A program made the position numbers and the translations under genes. The notes beneath the pieces are model-generated. The model worked only from the letters and a program-made list of their open reading frames with translations. It was not told the origin of the DNA and made no database searches. A DNA stretch of 64,000 bases from Vigna angularis (taxonomy: Eukaryota > Streptophyta > Magnoliopsida > Fabales > Fabaceae), in the NCBI RefSeq assembly GCF_016808095.1, contig NC_068972.1, positions 42,617,440-42,681,439 of the forward strand, written 5' to 3'. Below, one piece after another: positions 48,533 through 60,661 of the stretch. Each line of letters starts with the position of its first letter. Position 1 is the stretch's first letter.

Positions 48533-51500
48533 TGTCAACACCCAATTTCGTCCGGATTGACCAATAGATTTATTTTATTTTTGTGTCAAATAAAAATAAA
48601 AAATAAAGATGAAAACAAAAAAATTAAAAAATAGTAAAAAATAAAAGAGCGTTCGTCCTTGCCTTATGCGACCGCTCGCCCAGAAGCGACTGCTCGAGCG
48701 TTCGGCCACTTGTTCATTTAGGACGTTCGTCATCAGTTTCAACCGTTCGGTCAGCTTCAAGCGTTCCTAACCTTGGCCGTTCGTTCGAGCGTTCGGTCTC
48801 GTTGACGTTCGTCAACTCTCAGCTTCAACTTCAACCGTTCGGTAATCCACAAGCGTTCGACCGTTCGTTTCTTTAATAATTGTTGGCGCTCGGTCATAGT
48901 GTTAGAAAACGTTCGGCTTCTTCCACACTGCGATACCGTTCGGTCTTCATTGGACAATACCACAGACGTTCGGTCGCTCGTCCTCAACTGTTCAGCCCTT
49001 CCGTCTCATTGACGTTCGGCAACTCTCAAAGAGTCAACCGTTCGGTCATAATGTTTTAATGAACGTTCGGTCTTCATGTGAACGTTCGGTCATGTAATTT
49101 GCGAACGTTCGGCCATGTTAATGAACGTTCGGTCTTCATGTGAACGTTCGGTCATGTAATTTGCGAACGTTCGGCCCTGTTATGTGAACGTTCGGTCATG
49201 TAATGTGTTAGTGAGCGTTCGGTTATATTGTTTAATAAGCGTTCGGTCTTTAATTGAACGCTCGGTCTCAATGACCTTTGTCTTCAGCGTTCGTACTGGT
49301 GCTTAATTTCGTCCAGTGTTCGGTTTTAAGCGTTCGGCCCGGAAGTAAATAGCGTTCGGCAGAGAGTGTGTTGAGGCGTTCGTCCAGATCACTCCTGCCC
49401 TTACTACCGCTCGTCCTAATCACTCCCGTCTTATGCTGCTCGTCCAACTCTCTTCCCCTTTCTACCGCTCGTTCAGGTCGCTCTCTCCTCTACCGCTCGT
49501 TCGCCCTTTTCTGTCGTTCGTCCTCTCTTTTCTGCCGCTCGTCCGCTCGTCTACCGTTCGTCCTCTGCCGTGTATTCCTATTCTCCTTATCTTAATACCG
49601 TTCGTCCTCAGCTGTTCAGCCATTCGGTCTCGTTGACGTTCGGCATTTTTCTCTTCACGGACGTTCGATTTTCTCGCAGGTTTAGCGTTCGTTCTTAAAT
49701 ATTTGTCAAACGTTGTATATACTTTTACTTTATTTTTAATAAAAAAAAAGAAACTAAAAAAAAGTTGGGGCCGTCTGACGTCATCGGATGTAGACAGTTA
49801 ACAAATTTTTCCACTACTACCAACCCTCCTCTTATGTCTGCCTATAATCTTCCACCAACCCAATAATTTCTATATCCTCCAATCATAGCTACCGACTCCT
49901 CATTCTCCAATCAAGTCTTGCCGACACTGATCTCCTTCTGGCAATTTAAAGGGCCTACACCTCTGATCAATCTGGATCCCTTCCCTCTTCGTTTTCACGC
50001 TAAACACCCATCCTCCATATTCACTCATGGCCATCACCTTCGTCTTCATCCCTCTCTTTTCCATATTCATCTCTGAACCAAAACCTCCAAACAACCCATG
50101 ATCTTCATCCCTTTCCTCTTCATAAACCTGGTTCCCCCGTGACACCCTTCCAGCCACCTTTTCCTTCTACTACCACTTTTCACAGAACAGGAAACCAGGC
50201 CTTCAAACCTCCCTTCATCTTCAACACTCACGGCCACTGGGAACACCCACGGCTACTGGGAAGCCATCATCTTTAGCTGACTCTCTCAACCTCTGACCAG
50301 GGCCTTTGCCTCTCACGACCTTCACCCGTAACCATCCCAACAACCATTCCATTTCACTTCCAACATCCATTACCTCCAACACTAAACCCCAAGATTATCA
50401 TCTTCATTCATCATTCACCTCTGACCACTCTCCATCAGCTCCAACACCCGTGAACTCACTCCCATCTTCATCCATATACTGTTTCCCATATCATCATCTT
50501 CACCTTACCCCCACGGCCAACACCTTTCTTCCTTCCCCTCCATCAACCTAACATCATCATCCATACCACCCCACGACCAACTTCACCATTTTCATCTAAA
50601 AACACCTTATACTCGGCCACTACCAACACCTCACGGCCACCACCTATCCTCACCCAGTCATCATCTTCACCCATATTCACCCACTGTCACAGCCACCCTC
50701 GAGCACCCACTACCACAGCCATCCTTACGCACGGCCAACATTCATCATCCTCCCTCACACGCACACTGATAAGCTCCCTTTTGCGCTCCTCTGATCATCC
50801 CACCAATAACCCGTATCTACCCACCTATCACACACTACTCACTGGTTCCCCCCGATCCTCTCACCCGTGGTCTTCACACCATCTTCAACATCCTAACCGC
50901 ACGGCTTTTACCTCTAACACTTTATCCTCAACACCAAACACCTCTGCCTTTCACCTCCTCCACCTTCCAATGACTCTCCGGCCTCCTTGACCCTCACCGT
51001 CGTCTCACGCCGCTATCCCCGGACCACCTCGACCCTCATCGTCATCTTCTCCTTGCCTCCATAGCAACCATGCGCCATCAGCAGTAGTGGAAACTCCACT
51101 CCCAGCCGAGAACCAACAGCACCGTAACTGGAACACTTTCTACCGATCCCTAAGGAACCACCGTCCACCGCTCTCGCTGGCCTTGTATAGCGGCGCGCAC
51201 ATGGACGCTCCCACCTCTACAGCTTCGACCTTCAATCCCTCTGGAACCCTCACCTCCGCAAGCACCAGATTCTCCCAGTTGACCGCTTCAGCTACCCGTA
51301 CTCCTTCCTATTCACGCCCCCTACTGCCTTTCTGCAAACAAAAAGGAGCTTGGGCTTTGAGCCCGTTTTGGTTCAAAACAAACAAAAAAATAATTAAAAA
51401 AAATAATAATGATAATAAATTGGGCCTGACAAGCGTACACTCAATGCACCTCCAGTTTCATTTTTACACCCTTGGCGAATACAAAGACAAAAAAAGGAGA

Positions 51501-52712
51501 GGATTTTGGGTCCAAACCAAGGAACTTCAATTTTACTCCGCACACTGGTTTTTATCTCTACACCTTTATGCTTATTGGTTATTTTGTTTTGTGCTCTTTA
51601 ATATTTTTTTCTTTTACTTGATTGTTTTATTTTCATATGTGGTTACGTATGATAACTCCACTCTTTGTATCTTTTGTTTTGTCAAATTTGTTCATAAAAA
51701 ATAAAAAAAAATATAAAAATAAAAATAAAATAAAAGACAAAAAACAAATAGAAAAAATCTAAAAAAATATCAAAAATATGTTTTAAAGGTTTAGGCAGAT
51801 GTGTGATCGCACGCATCGTCCTTGTGCCAAAAACTTTTTCTCTTTCTTCAAAATCCCAAAAATTTGTTTTAAAGGTTTAGGCACATGTGTGATCGCACGC
51901 ATCGTCCTTGTGCCAAAAACCTTTTCTCTTTCTTCAAAAAAATGCCAAAAATACATTCCAAAGGTTTAAGCACATGTGTGATCGCACGCATCGTCCTTGT
52001 GCTAAAAACTTTTTCTCTCTTTTAAATAAAATTACAAAAATATGTTTTAAAGGTTTAGGCACATGTGTGATCGCACGCATCGTCCTTGTGCTAAAAACCT
52101 TTTCATTCTCCTAAATATAAAAATACCAAAAAAATATAAAATCTTCAAAAACTAAAAACATTCACTTTTTCAAACAACAAACAATATCGCCTTGCCAGAA
52201 CTACGTGATCCTTGATTCTCCATCAAAAATGGAGATACGTAGGAGCAAGGTCAGTCCTTGTCAGGTTCATTTCCCCAAAAATCCAAAATCAATTTCTTCA
52301 AGCAAATTTCTCAAACAATTTCAAAACGAACTACGGAACCCTGATTTCTCATTCTGAATGAGAATACGTAGGAGCAAGGTCAATCCTTGTCGGGTCCAAA
52401 AACCTAAAAAATATTGTTTGTTTCTTTCGAGTTTTATTTCAAGGGAAAGTTAAAACATTTTGAAAACCACATCCATATTCGCATATTTAATTAAAGGTAC
52501 TGCTTTAAGGCAGGCGTTGTAGGGTGCTAATACCTTCCCTACACGTAACCGACTCCCGAACCAAGAATCTGGTTCTAATAGACCATGCCTTATCATTTTA
52601 TGGTTTTTCCGTAGTTTTCCAGAATAAACTATGGTGGCGACTCCAATCTCTTTTTTCAAAACTTCGTTTCTTTTTCGGACCGTCGTCCCGTCGCGATTTC
52701 CCGGTTGCGATA
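48533..52712 (+). repeat. Ogre-B 3' LTR
   Basis: A 4180-bp LTR without the Tekay-2 insertion; the single CTCTT of the empty site lies at about 49984-49988. It is otherwise very similar to the left LTR, with the CGTTCG-rich segment (48650-49690), CT-rich segment, hairpin repeats and internal TGGCGACTCC (52635). Confidence 0.94.
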
Positions 52713-52965
52713 GGGTGTTTTGGAGACTTAGCCGTATTATTATTTTTAAATCTGAATTTCATTAGATGAAATAAATTAAGAAAAAGAAAATAAAAACGAA
52801 AAGAAAAAGAGAAAAGACAAAGTAACGCAATTATTATAGTAAGAAATTATAAAGATGTGAAACATTGCCAAATGTATAATCTGGAAATTAACATGAAACA
52901 AAGTCGATAGGACAATTCATCCACAACATTTAAGTTCACCACATGTGAGGTATGCAAAATCACGA

Positions 52966-54765
52966 TCAATTATCACGAGCCTTAGCCATCACATTCTTCA
53001 TTTCTCTCATCAGTTTCTTGCAGTAATTGAGGAAAGTTTCGACCTTCTTAGGCGGATTAAAGATCGGCATTACAGATTCAGCATCAGCTAATAACTTAGG
53101 GACATCCTTAATGGCTTCATTAGCAAGGGAAGCTAGCTGTGAGAAACTTCTCTTCCAGTTTTCTCTAACTCGCCCTTGTTCAACGGTATACTCCTTCATC
53201 TAATTCATCAACTCTTGATGTTTCTTCTCTGATTCGGCCCGATGCCAACGTTCCTTCTTCAGTTCTGTCACTGCTGCGTTCGCCTGTTGTTCGGCATCGT
53301 CCATTCTAACATGCATTTTGCACAGCTCCTCTAGTACTTTTTGCTTATCCCTCTGGGATTGGTCACACAATTGCTTCGTAACACGCTCTGATATCTCAAT
53401 TATACCATATTCCCGGTCTTTCAAGGTCAGCTCAATGTTGGCCGCTACCAGCTCTTGCTTTTGTCTTCTTAACAACACCTCGTATGCTTCGCTGTTTTCC
53501 ACACTATCTTGCTTAAGATTCACATAATCATGTTGTAGCTTCTGAAGATTACTGGTCAACTTGATATTTTCTAGTTTCATTTGCTCGAGTTCTGCCTTCA
53601 ACAGTTTTACTTCCTCATTTTCAGCCTCATGAAATTGTTTTCCATAATCTAGGTTAGGAGAAATTAACTTGAAAGGCAACTTCACTGTCCTAACCCTCTC
53701 TGCAATCCAATGGCTGTAAGGAATTCCTTCATCAATAGTCCATGGTCTGGGGTCCCTTTCTGCACGAACAATATTGCCCCAAGCATTCCTAACTTGATGA
53801 AGCACTTCAACAAAGGTTCCTTCCTCATAATAGATCTACAATATGGCAAGAGATGCAGGTGTAGGTGATCCTCTCATAGGACGCCCAAATTGCCTTTGTG
53901 CTAACACAGGATTGTAATTAATACAACACCTGATACCCATGATGGGTACATTAGGGTACCTCCCGCAATGATATATGATTTGCGATCTACGCTGCCAAGG
54001 GACACACCATTTAATCTGCTCCTCATTTAAACTTGCACAAAGTTGCACCCATTCATTTGCCCCTTTCACATTTGGTTTACACTGCAGTAGCTCATCCATG
54101 GAACACGTGGCATTCAAGACGTCCTCATTCACACGGGAGATGAACCACGTATACAACACTGGTAGACAGCATAACATTTTTCCTCCCTTTAGCTCATAAC
54201 AACGATTAAGGGTCCCATAAACTTCAGCCAGGATAGCAGTAACTGGATTCTCACAGCGCTCTTTGTATCCCACAAATGCGTTCATGGCGGCATAGTCGAC
54301 GAACTCCTTGACATTAGGAAAAAGCATGACACCATAGAGGAGAAGAGCCAATACATCCATAAATGTTTCCCAGTTTTCCTCTTCAGCCAAACGATGCAAG
54401 TATCCCTTTAGGTATCCTTGAGGAAGGCCCCTCACTTTGCCCTTGATTGTGAACTTGCTCTCCAACTTCATAGGATGTACTTTCATGATCCTCGCTAGCT
54501 GCAAGACAGGGGTATACTGCCCAAGGTAGTTGTATGGGGCTTTTCCCTCGAGAGGTATATTTAAGATTTGCTCGAATTCTTCCACTGTTGGCACCAGTTG
54601 GAAATCCCGAAAAGTGAAACATCTCAGCAATGGATCATAGTATTGGGCTAAAGTAGTAATTGCTGATGTTTGGACCTCCACCTCTAATAAGCTCAACAAA
54701 TTCCCATACTCTTTCTTGAATGCATCCTTTATGGCTATCTTTTTCTCACCAGATCCCTTGATCTA
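52966..54765 (-). pseudogene. Ogre-A ORF1 with two in-frame stops
   Basis: On the minus strand a frame from about 54765 to 52966 encodes a large protein placed before gag, as in Ogre elements. Visible blocks: CFTFRDFQLVPTVEEFEQIL, LLLYGVMLFPN, a LPVLYTWF segment, the WCVPWQRRSQ region, then a long coiled coil (KLLKAELEQMKLENIKLTS onward) and a C-terminal NPPKKVETFLNYCKKLMREM segment. It is broken by TAG at 53836-53838 and at 53200-53202 without a change of frame, and its start is offset near 54770. The domain resembles plant-mobile-domain-like ORF1 proteins; its function in Ogre is not known to me. Spacer 52718-52965 leads to gag. Confidence 0.85.
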
Positions 54766-54872
54766 CTAGTAATACCCTCCTTTGCCATGATGTATATTAA
54801 AATGTCTGAACTCGAATACCCCCGACTCAAAATCCCAAGTTAATTTCCATCTTTACCTTAGGGTTTAGCAAC

Positions 54873-56333
54873 CAGACACATAAATGCTAACTCTTAAACT
54901 GAAACACTTACTAACTGAAGTAGTAAGACTTACCTCTATGGACCAAATTCGCGCTTTGCTTATGGCTTGCAGTCGTCGATCAATGCTTCTTACTTATCCT
55001 CCTTTCTGAACATGGCCTGTGCTCCTTCTTCGTCATGGGTGTAATTAGCTGATGAATGATGAAGGGTCGTGGGGTGAGGGGAGTCGAGACTGGATTATGG
55101 TTGAAGGTAGAGGTGTTGGAGATCCCCCTTCAATCTGTAATGAACATATTTAAATAACACCATGCATTGCGTCCCAGGAGTTCAGACACGTCCCTGAGAC
55201 ACCTTCCTTAATCTGGGATTCTTGTTTTGTCTTTTTTTTGTTTTTTTAGAGAACTTTCCAGGAACTCGGAGAGGAACTCGGAGACACATCCCTGATTCCG
55301 GACTTTTGTTTTTTTATTTATTTTTTATTATTTTTATTTTTATTTTTTATTATTTTTTTATTATATTTTTGTATTAAAATAAATAAAGTGCAACGAAATA
55401 AAAGACGAACGCTTCAACAAGACCGAACGTCTATGACGAGTACTACACAAACATCATTTAGAACGGCCGCTCATTATGGACACAGAAAAACATATCAAGA
55501 CCGAACGTTTAATTGAGAATAAACCCATGAAGATCGAACGTTCAACTAACATATGAAAATGACCGAACGCAATTTGATGAACACCACTTGGTCGAACGCT
55601 CAAAACCGAACGCCGTATTGGACTTAACACGCCGAAATTAAGCACCATTAGCATGAACGCTGAAGATCCATCTAGACCGATCGTTCAAATGAGAATAACA
55701 TCACCAAGACCGAACGTTCAACTAAATACCGAACGTTCATTAAAACAATATGACCGAACGCTAAAATTACAAAAGAACGAACGGTAAACATGCGAGGCCG
55801 AACGGTCGAACTTTTGGCCAAGGATGACTAAACGGTGAGGTCGAATGATCGACCGTCCATGAGGCTGAGCAACCGAACGTCCTTGAGATCGAATGGCCGA
55901 AAGGTAGAGACCGAAAAGCCAACCGTCTATGATATTGGTCAAGAAAGAATGAACGGTTGGTTAGGGGGAGAAGTCGAACGGCTCAGAGTAGAGGACGAAC
56001 GGTATAAAGATATGGAGAATAGGAATGCACGGCACAGGACGAACGGTAGATGAGGGAGAGCGACTTGAACGAGCGGTAGAAGAGGGAGAACGAGCGGTAG
56101 ATGAGAGAGGACGAGCGGTAGGAAAGCGAGGACGAGCGGTCTGCGATATTGCAATATAGGACGAACGGTTTCATGGAGGGGAAGGAGCCCGAACGCGTTC
56201 TCTTTTATTTATTTATTAATTAATTTTTTTTATTTTCATTTTTTCTTTTTATTTTTTATTTTTTTTTTTTTTACACTCATGATGAAAATAAAACAAATCT
56301 ACTAGTCAATCCGGACGAAATTGGGTATTGACA
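54873..56333 (-). mobile_element. Ogre-A 5' LTR, 3'-truncated
   Basis: On the minus strand it starts TGTCAATACCCAATTTCG at 56333 and matches 18187-19569 and 381-1166. It runs into ORF1 leader at about 54870 without a primer site, so the U5 end and primer region were deleted. Flanking host DNA starts at 56334. Confidence 0.85.
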
Positions 56334-56368
56334 CACGTGAAGTCAACCAAACAAACACAAAAATTAAA
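56334..56368 (-). other. Relic of gene X intron between Ogre-A and the Mutator-like element
   Basis: The reverse complement of 56337-56368 is identical over 32 bases to 58897-58928 beside gene X exon 1. It shows that Ogre-A inserted next to gene X sequence. Confidence 0.85.
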
Positions 56369-56811
56369 GGTTTAATCCTTTTCGACATCCCTATTTGGGT
56401 AGGAATGTCTGAGATTGGTCCTCGTTTTGTAAAGTGTATCAAAATGGTCCTTAATTTTGAAAATTGAGATCAATTGAGTCCTTCCCGTTAAGTTGGCTGG
56501 ACGGCGTTAAAAAAATTGATGAGTGGGATGTTGAGATGACGAAATGTTACTGACGTGGCATTGACCTGGCTTAATGGTGAGTTTTTTATATTTAAAAAAG
56601 TGAAATTTGTAAATCAAAACGCAACGTTTTGATTTTTAACATAAACAGCGAAGGTTTTATGAGAAGGATGAATCCCTAAATTGAAAAAATCCCCAAATTG
56701 GTTGACGAGAGCGAGGTTTGTGTTGGAGGTTGTTGATGCAGGTGGGTGGGTTTAAGAACGTAGTTGTTCGACGCAGGTGGGTGGGTTTAAGAACGTAGTT
56801 GTTCAAAGACG

Positions 56812-57305
56812 ATGTCAAAGGAGTATTCTTGTTGTTCGTCGACATGCACTGTGTGGCGGAAGGAGAACCATAATTTGTGTTCACCGATTTGCCACTGTGG
56901 ACTCAGATGTGCGATGAGAACTGCTAAAACTTTGAAGAATCGTGGCAAGCAATTTTGGGGATGCTCGAAGTATAAGGTATGATTTATTTGACGTTTGTAT
57001 TATGTGGAAGTGTTTTTGAGAATCGATTGTTGTTTATACAGAGTGGTGCTGAAGAGGGTGGTTGCAACTACTTCAAATGGTTGAATGATGTTGTGGAAGA
57101 GGAAAGGGGCAAATGCTTGAAGTGTGAAGGAAACAAAGAAAGTTCGGTGCACAATGAAGAAATGGATAGTAATAGGAAAATTTTAGTTAAGTTTGAGAAA
57201 TCTTTGTTGGTTGTTCAGAACTGGATGAAGGTGTTGATATTTTTGGTTTTTCTTTTATGTGTAATAAATACAATTTGCGTATCAATGTTGATGAGAATGG
57301 GTTGA
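56812..57305 (+). CDS. GRF-type zinc-finger membrane protein in a Mutator-like element
   Basis: Two exons, 56812-56976 and 57042-57305, with GT/AG borders, give 142 residues. Exon 1 holds CHCGLRCAMRTAKT...GKQFWGCSKYK, exon 2 continues GGCNYFKWLND: together a GRF-type zinc finger (C-x-C-G, C, GGC-x-F/Y-x-W). A charged segment follows, then a C-terminal membrane helix (VLIFLVFLLCVINTICVSML). Small plant GRF-finger plus membrane-helix proteins are common, with unclear function. The gene lies about 270 bases inside the terminal repeat and points to the element centre, so it belongs to the element. The frame is intact. Confidence 0.82.
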
Positions 57306-57597
57306 TGGGTTGTAACCGTGTTGTACTTTTCTTCCATTTCAATGAAAGTCAGACTTCTTATTAGTGAAAACTTTATTTTTGTTATGAAATGTGATAAGTA
57401 AAAATAATGTTATTATGTTGAAGTTGTAATGTTTTTATGAGTTTAAAAAAATCTGCATATCTGAGGTGTTTTTATGAGTCTCCTATCATAGACCTGCGTC
57501 ATGCATATCTGAGGTGTTTTTAAGGGTCTAAAAAAATCTGCATTGCTCAGGGTCACTTTTTTATGAGTGTATATATTGCTATCATACACCTCCCTCT

Positions 57598-58115
57598 ATG
57601 GACGAGCGTCCTATTCTGATTGGCCGACCGTGCACTGAGCGTTCTCTAACGCTGAGGGAGCATTCTCTAATGCGTCCACACTGGACGAGCGTCCACATCT
57701 CTTTGAGCGAGCGTGGACTGTGCGTCGAGACTGGGCGAGCGTCCTGTTCTGGCTGGGCCAGCGTCCTCTCATGCGTGGACAGGGCGAGCGTCCTCTTATC
57801 GCATGGCCAGAGTCCTCTCGTGCGTGGACAGGGCCAGCGTCCTCTCGTGCGTGGACAGGGCGAACGTCCTCTTATCGCATGGCCAGCGTCCTCTCGTGCG
57901 TGGACAGGGCCAGCGTCCTCTTATCGCATGGCCAGCGTCCTCTCGTGCGTGGACAGGGCGAGCGTCCTCTTATCGCATGGCCAGCGTCCTCTCGTGTGTG
58001 GACAGGGCGAGCGTCCTCTTATCGCATGGCCAGCGTCCTCTCATGCGTGGACAGGGCGAGCGTCCTCTTATCGCTTGGCCAGCGTCCTCTCGTGCGTCCA
58101 CAGGGCGAGCGTCCG
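57598..58115. repeat. CG-rich 49-bp tandem array in the Mutator-like element
   Basis: Units of about 49 bp (with a 27-bp short form) made of GGCGAGCGTCCTCTTATCGC, ATGGCCAGCGTCC and TCTCGTGCGTGGACA. It lies between the two convergent genes. Open frames across it are spurious. Confidence 0.9.
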
Positions 58116-58324
58116 CTCGGTGGGCGACGAGTTATTTACAAAACAAGACATCAAAATTATTTAGAAAAGAAGACAAAAAAAGAGGACTTAACATCAAAAT
58201 TAGCATTATCAGTTGTGTAATAGAAAATGATTACCAAAGTACTGTCTAATACAAAAAGAGCACCAAGTTGGTGTCTAATACAAAGAGACATTAAAAAATA
58301 CATTAAAGTTGTTCATTTATCCCC

Positions 58325-58466
58325 TTAAACCGCAACTTCTTCTTGATTTGATGATGGGATGTTTGGTTGAGTTGATGGGTTACTTTGTTGTGTTTGTTGT
58401 GCTTTGGTGCAAGAAGTCCTGTTGTGGCCGAGTTCCTTACAAATGCCACATCTTTTCTTGAAACCA
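58325..58466 (-). pseudogene. Mutator-like transposase, C-terminal remnant
   Basis: The minus-strand frame gives GFKKRCGICKELGHNRTSC, a C-x2-C-x4-H-x4-C zinc knuckle typical of the end of plant Mutator/FAR1-type transposases, then a Q/N/S-rich tail ending EEVAV and TAA at 58327-58325. Only about 46 codons remain; at 58467 it is replaced by gene X upstream DNA, so catalytic and SWIM regions are missing. Confidence 0.75.
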
Positions 58467-58929
58467 ATATTCGTTTTCTAGAGAGTTACTCTCCACCACA
58501 ATGCTCTCTGTATCTCCTCTTCCCTTTTTTACCCTTCAGATATGCATTAAATCCCTTTCGCTCCAAAAAGCTCCCACACACCACCTCACAACAACTCTTT
58601 TTCCTCTTTCTTTTCTTCCTTTCTCTCTCTTCAGTTCCCAATTCGTAATGCACTAATGAGAGCACCGTTCACCAATGGCGTTTCAGCTGCAAGTCTAGTT
58701 TGTCTTTTTTTTCGCAATTTCATTCGCGTTTCTTTTGAGCGTGTGATTCTATTGCAGCAATGGCGTTTGAGCGCTCAACCGCCGCACCGCTCAACTCCGC
58801 CATGACCTACGACGAGGACTCCATGGAGCGCAGCAAGACGCCTTGCAAGTTTTCTCTCTCTTATCTCTTATTTTCTCTTTTCTTGGCAGTTCTTGTTTTA
58901 ATTTTTGTGTTTGTTTGGTTGACTTCACC
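58467..58929 (+). pseudogene. Gene X promoter, exon 1 and intron start, right copy
   Basis: An inverted copy of 1167-1590. It has a CT-rich 5' UTR, the ATG at 58760, 89 bases of exon 1 (MAFERSTAAPLNSAM... to SKTPC) and a GT at 58849. It continues about 40 bases further into gene X than the left copy and then meets an LTR at 58930. Reading on past the donor would add a hydrophobic stretch, but this is probably CT-rich intron. No other exon is in the window. The protein is not one I recognise. Confidence 0.55.
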
Positions 58930-60270
58930 TGTAACATCCCGATTATACAATAACCAATATTATATAATAAAGACGTCAACATTCAAATATAGATAACAGT
59001 CGGAGTATGACGTGTAATTAAACGCGATATTACAGTTATCCAAAAATAAAAGGAACGAAAATTTAAACTTAACAGTTGAAAGGATTGAACACTACAAGTG
59101 TTCAATTAGGAAATTCTTAAGAAGACTACTCTGCAACATCAGTAACCTCCAGCTCTTGCTCCAAAGGAATCTCCTCGACAACATCTGCTCCCATCCAAGT
59201 GGATGATCATCGCCAACGAAACATACCCAAACAGTACATAACAAAAACAATGCAAGGGTGAGCTAGATATAAAAAGCATGTTATACATACAACACATTTA
59301 ATTCATGTCATCATATGTAGATACATATACAGGAACAATTAAAGCATACTCATTAAACCGCATCTCATACCCTCATACGACTCATCTTTACACCTGCATA
59401 GTTCAACTGGCACTCCGCAACACTAGCAAGGTAAATCCCCAACACACGACTCATCTTTACACCTGCATAGTTCAGCTGGCACTCCCCAACACTAGCAAGG
59501 TAAATCCCCAACACACGACTCATCTTTACACCTGCATAGTTCAGCTGGCACTCCCCAACACTAGCAAGGTAAATCCCTAACACACGACTCATCCGAATTT
59601 GTATAACTGTCGAACTATCAGTCGTCTTTGCACTTGCATAGTTCAGCTGGCACTACCCAACACTAGCAAGGTAAATCCCCAATCTGTCTATGTCTACCAT
59701 CAAAGACTATAGACGAGGACCTCCCTCTACTCTCACCACTTACATTGTTCTTCTCTATTTGAGTATGAACAATGTTTTGAGTGTAGGGATAGACAAACCA
59801 ACATACAAAGTTCACTACAGTTATACAGAACAACAACACCACATATCACTTTTGTCCATCTCTCCCCGAGATGTCCAAATCATACTCAAATTCATCATTT
59901 ACTTATATATGTCATGCATATATAATAAAGACGTCATCATGCATAATATAGGAAAGCAGTCAAGAGTTAATTAAGGATTACAGTCATCCTCAGAATAGTG
60001 CGGAAAAGACAACTAGAGTATTAGAATTTCTCCATGGAAATTACGGAGAATTTAAAACTTAAGATACACAAAATGTTCTTCCAAATAAAACGAGTTCACG
60101 AAATAAAAACTAGCAAATCTAAGCTGCAGCACTGCCATCTCCATCAAGAGCTGCTTCCAAAGTATCCTCCCTGTCATCTGCTCCCATCCAAGTGGATGAT
60201 CATCGCCAAAGAAACATACACAAGCGATACAAACAAGCAAGGGTGAGCTAGATATAAAAAGCATGTTATA
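58930..60270 (-). mobile_element. Diverged Tekay-like LTR DNA, partly duplicated
   Basis: On the plus strand it starts TGTAACATCCC, the outer end of Tekay LTRs. A segment with ATATAATAAAGACGTCA and CATCC-AAGT-GGATG occurs twice (58960-59290 and 59925-60260). No coding sequence is seen. The second copy abuts the 3' end of a Tork element. Confidence 0.65.
59380..59690. repeat. 68-bp tandem repeats in Tekay-like LTR
   Basis: Three close units and a fourth diverged one, each with CGACTCATCTTTACACC and a GTTCAGCTGGCACT...GCAAGGTAAATCC segment. The latter resembles the CAGCTGCCACT...AGGTAAGTCC block of Tekay-1. Confidence 0.85.
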
Positions 60271-60374
60271 TAACTTCACATGACATGTAAAATTCATCCA
60301 AACATGGTAAACTGACATCACAAGACTTGTTACTTTATACCCCGACTTGTTGCTTTACCTCTTTTCTGTATAAG

Positions 60375-60400
60375 GCTAACATTCTCCCACTTGGTCCATT
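60375..60400 (-). other. Tork polypurine tract and start of 3' LTR
   Basis: The minus strand reads CAAGTGGGAGAATGTTAG, typical of the pol-LTR junction in copia elements. Only a short stretch of the LTR can be present before the neighbouring LTR DNA. Confidence 0.6.
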
Positions 60401-60661
60401 TTATTCAACCATCAAACGTAATAAGAGACCAAATATATGAATCATGGTGACAGTTCCTCTAATAATGAGTATTATCTCCCATGTATTACGATGTATTTAG
60501 TCTCACATCACAAGCTCTTAACTCTAATGAATAAACCATATGTCTATTCTAGGTCACAATTAAATGAGTTTTCTCAAAATAACTAATTATGTGCACAAAT
60601 AATTGAGAAAACATTAAACTGAATAAGAGTTTTATCAAAATGAAAGTACTTACAATGATTG

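Larger units (their letters stand above)
56369..58466. mobile_element. Truncated Mutator-like element
   Basis: The left terminal repeat (56369 to about 56540) starts GGTTTAATCC and matches the arms of the foldback element at 18965. Inside are a GRF-finger gene (plus), a CG-rich tandem array and the 3' end of a transposase gene (minus). The right terminal repeat is missing; at 58467 the element gives way to gene X upstream sequence. Confidence 0.75.

Noticed and set aside
57598..58249. Three overlapping long frames over the GGCGAGCGTCC array
   Set aside because: All three frames being open is a property of a stop-poor repeat, not of coding sequence.
58791..58996. Gene X exon 1 read on into a hydrophobic LLFSLFLAVLVLIFVFVWL helix
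   Set aside because: The hydrophobic stretch comes from a CT/TT-rich segment that looks like intron and then enters an LTR at 58930; the left copy diverges in the middle of it.
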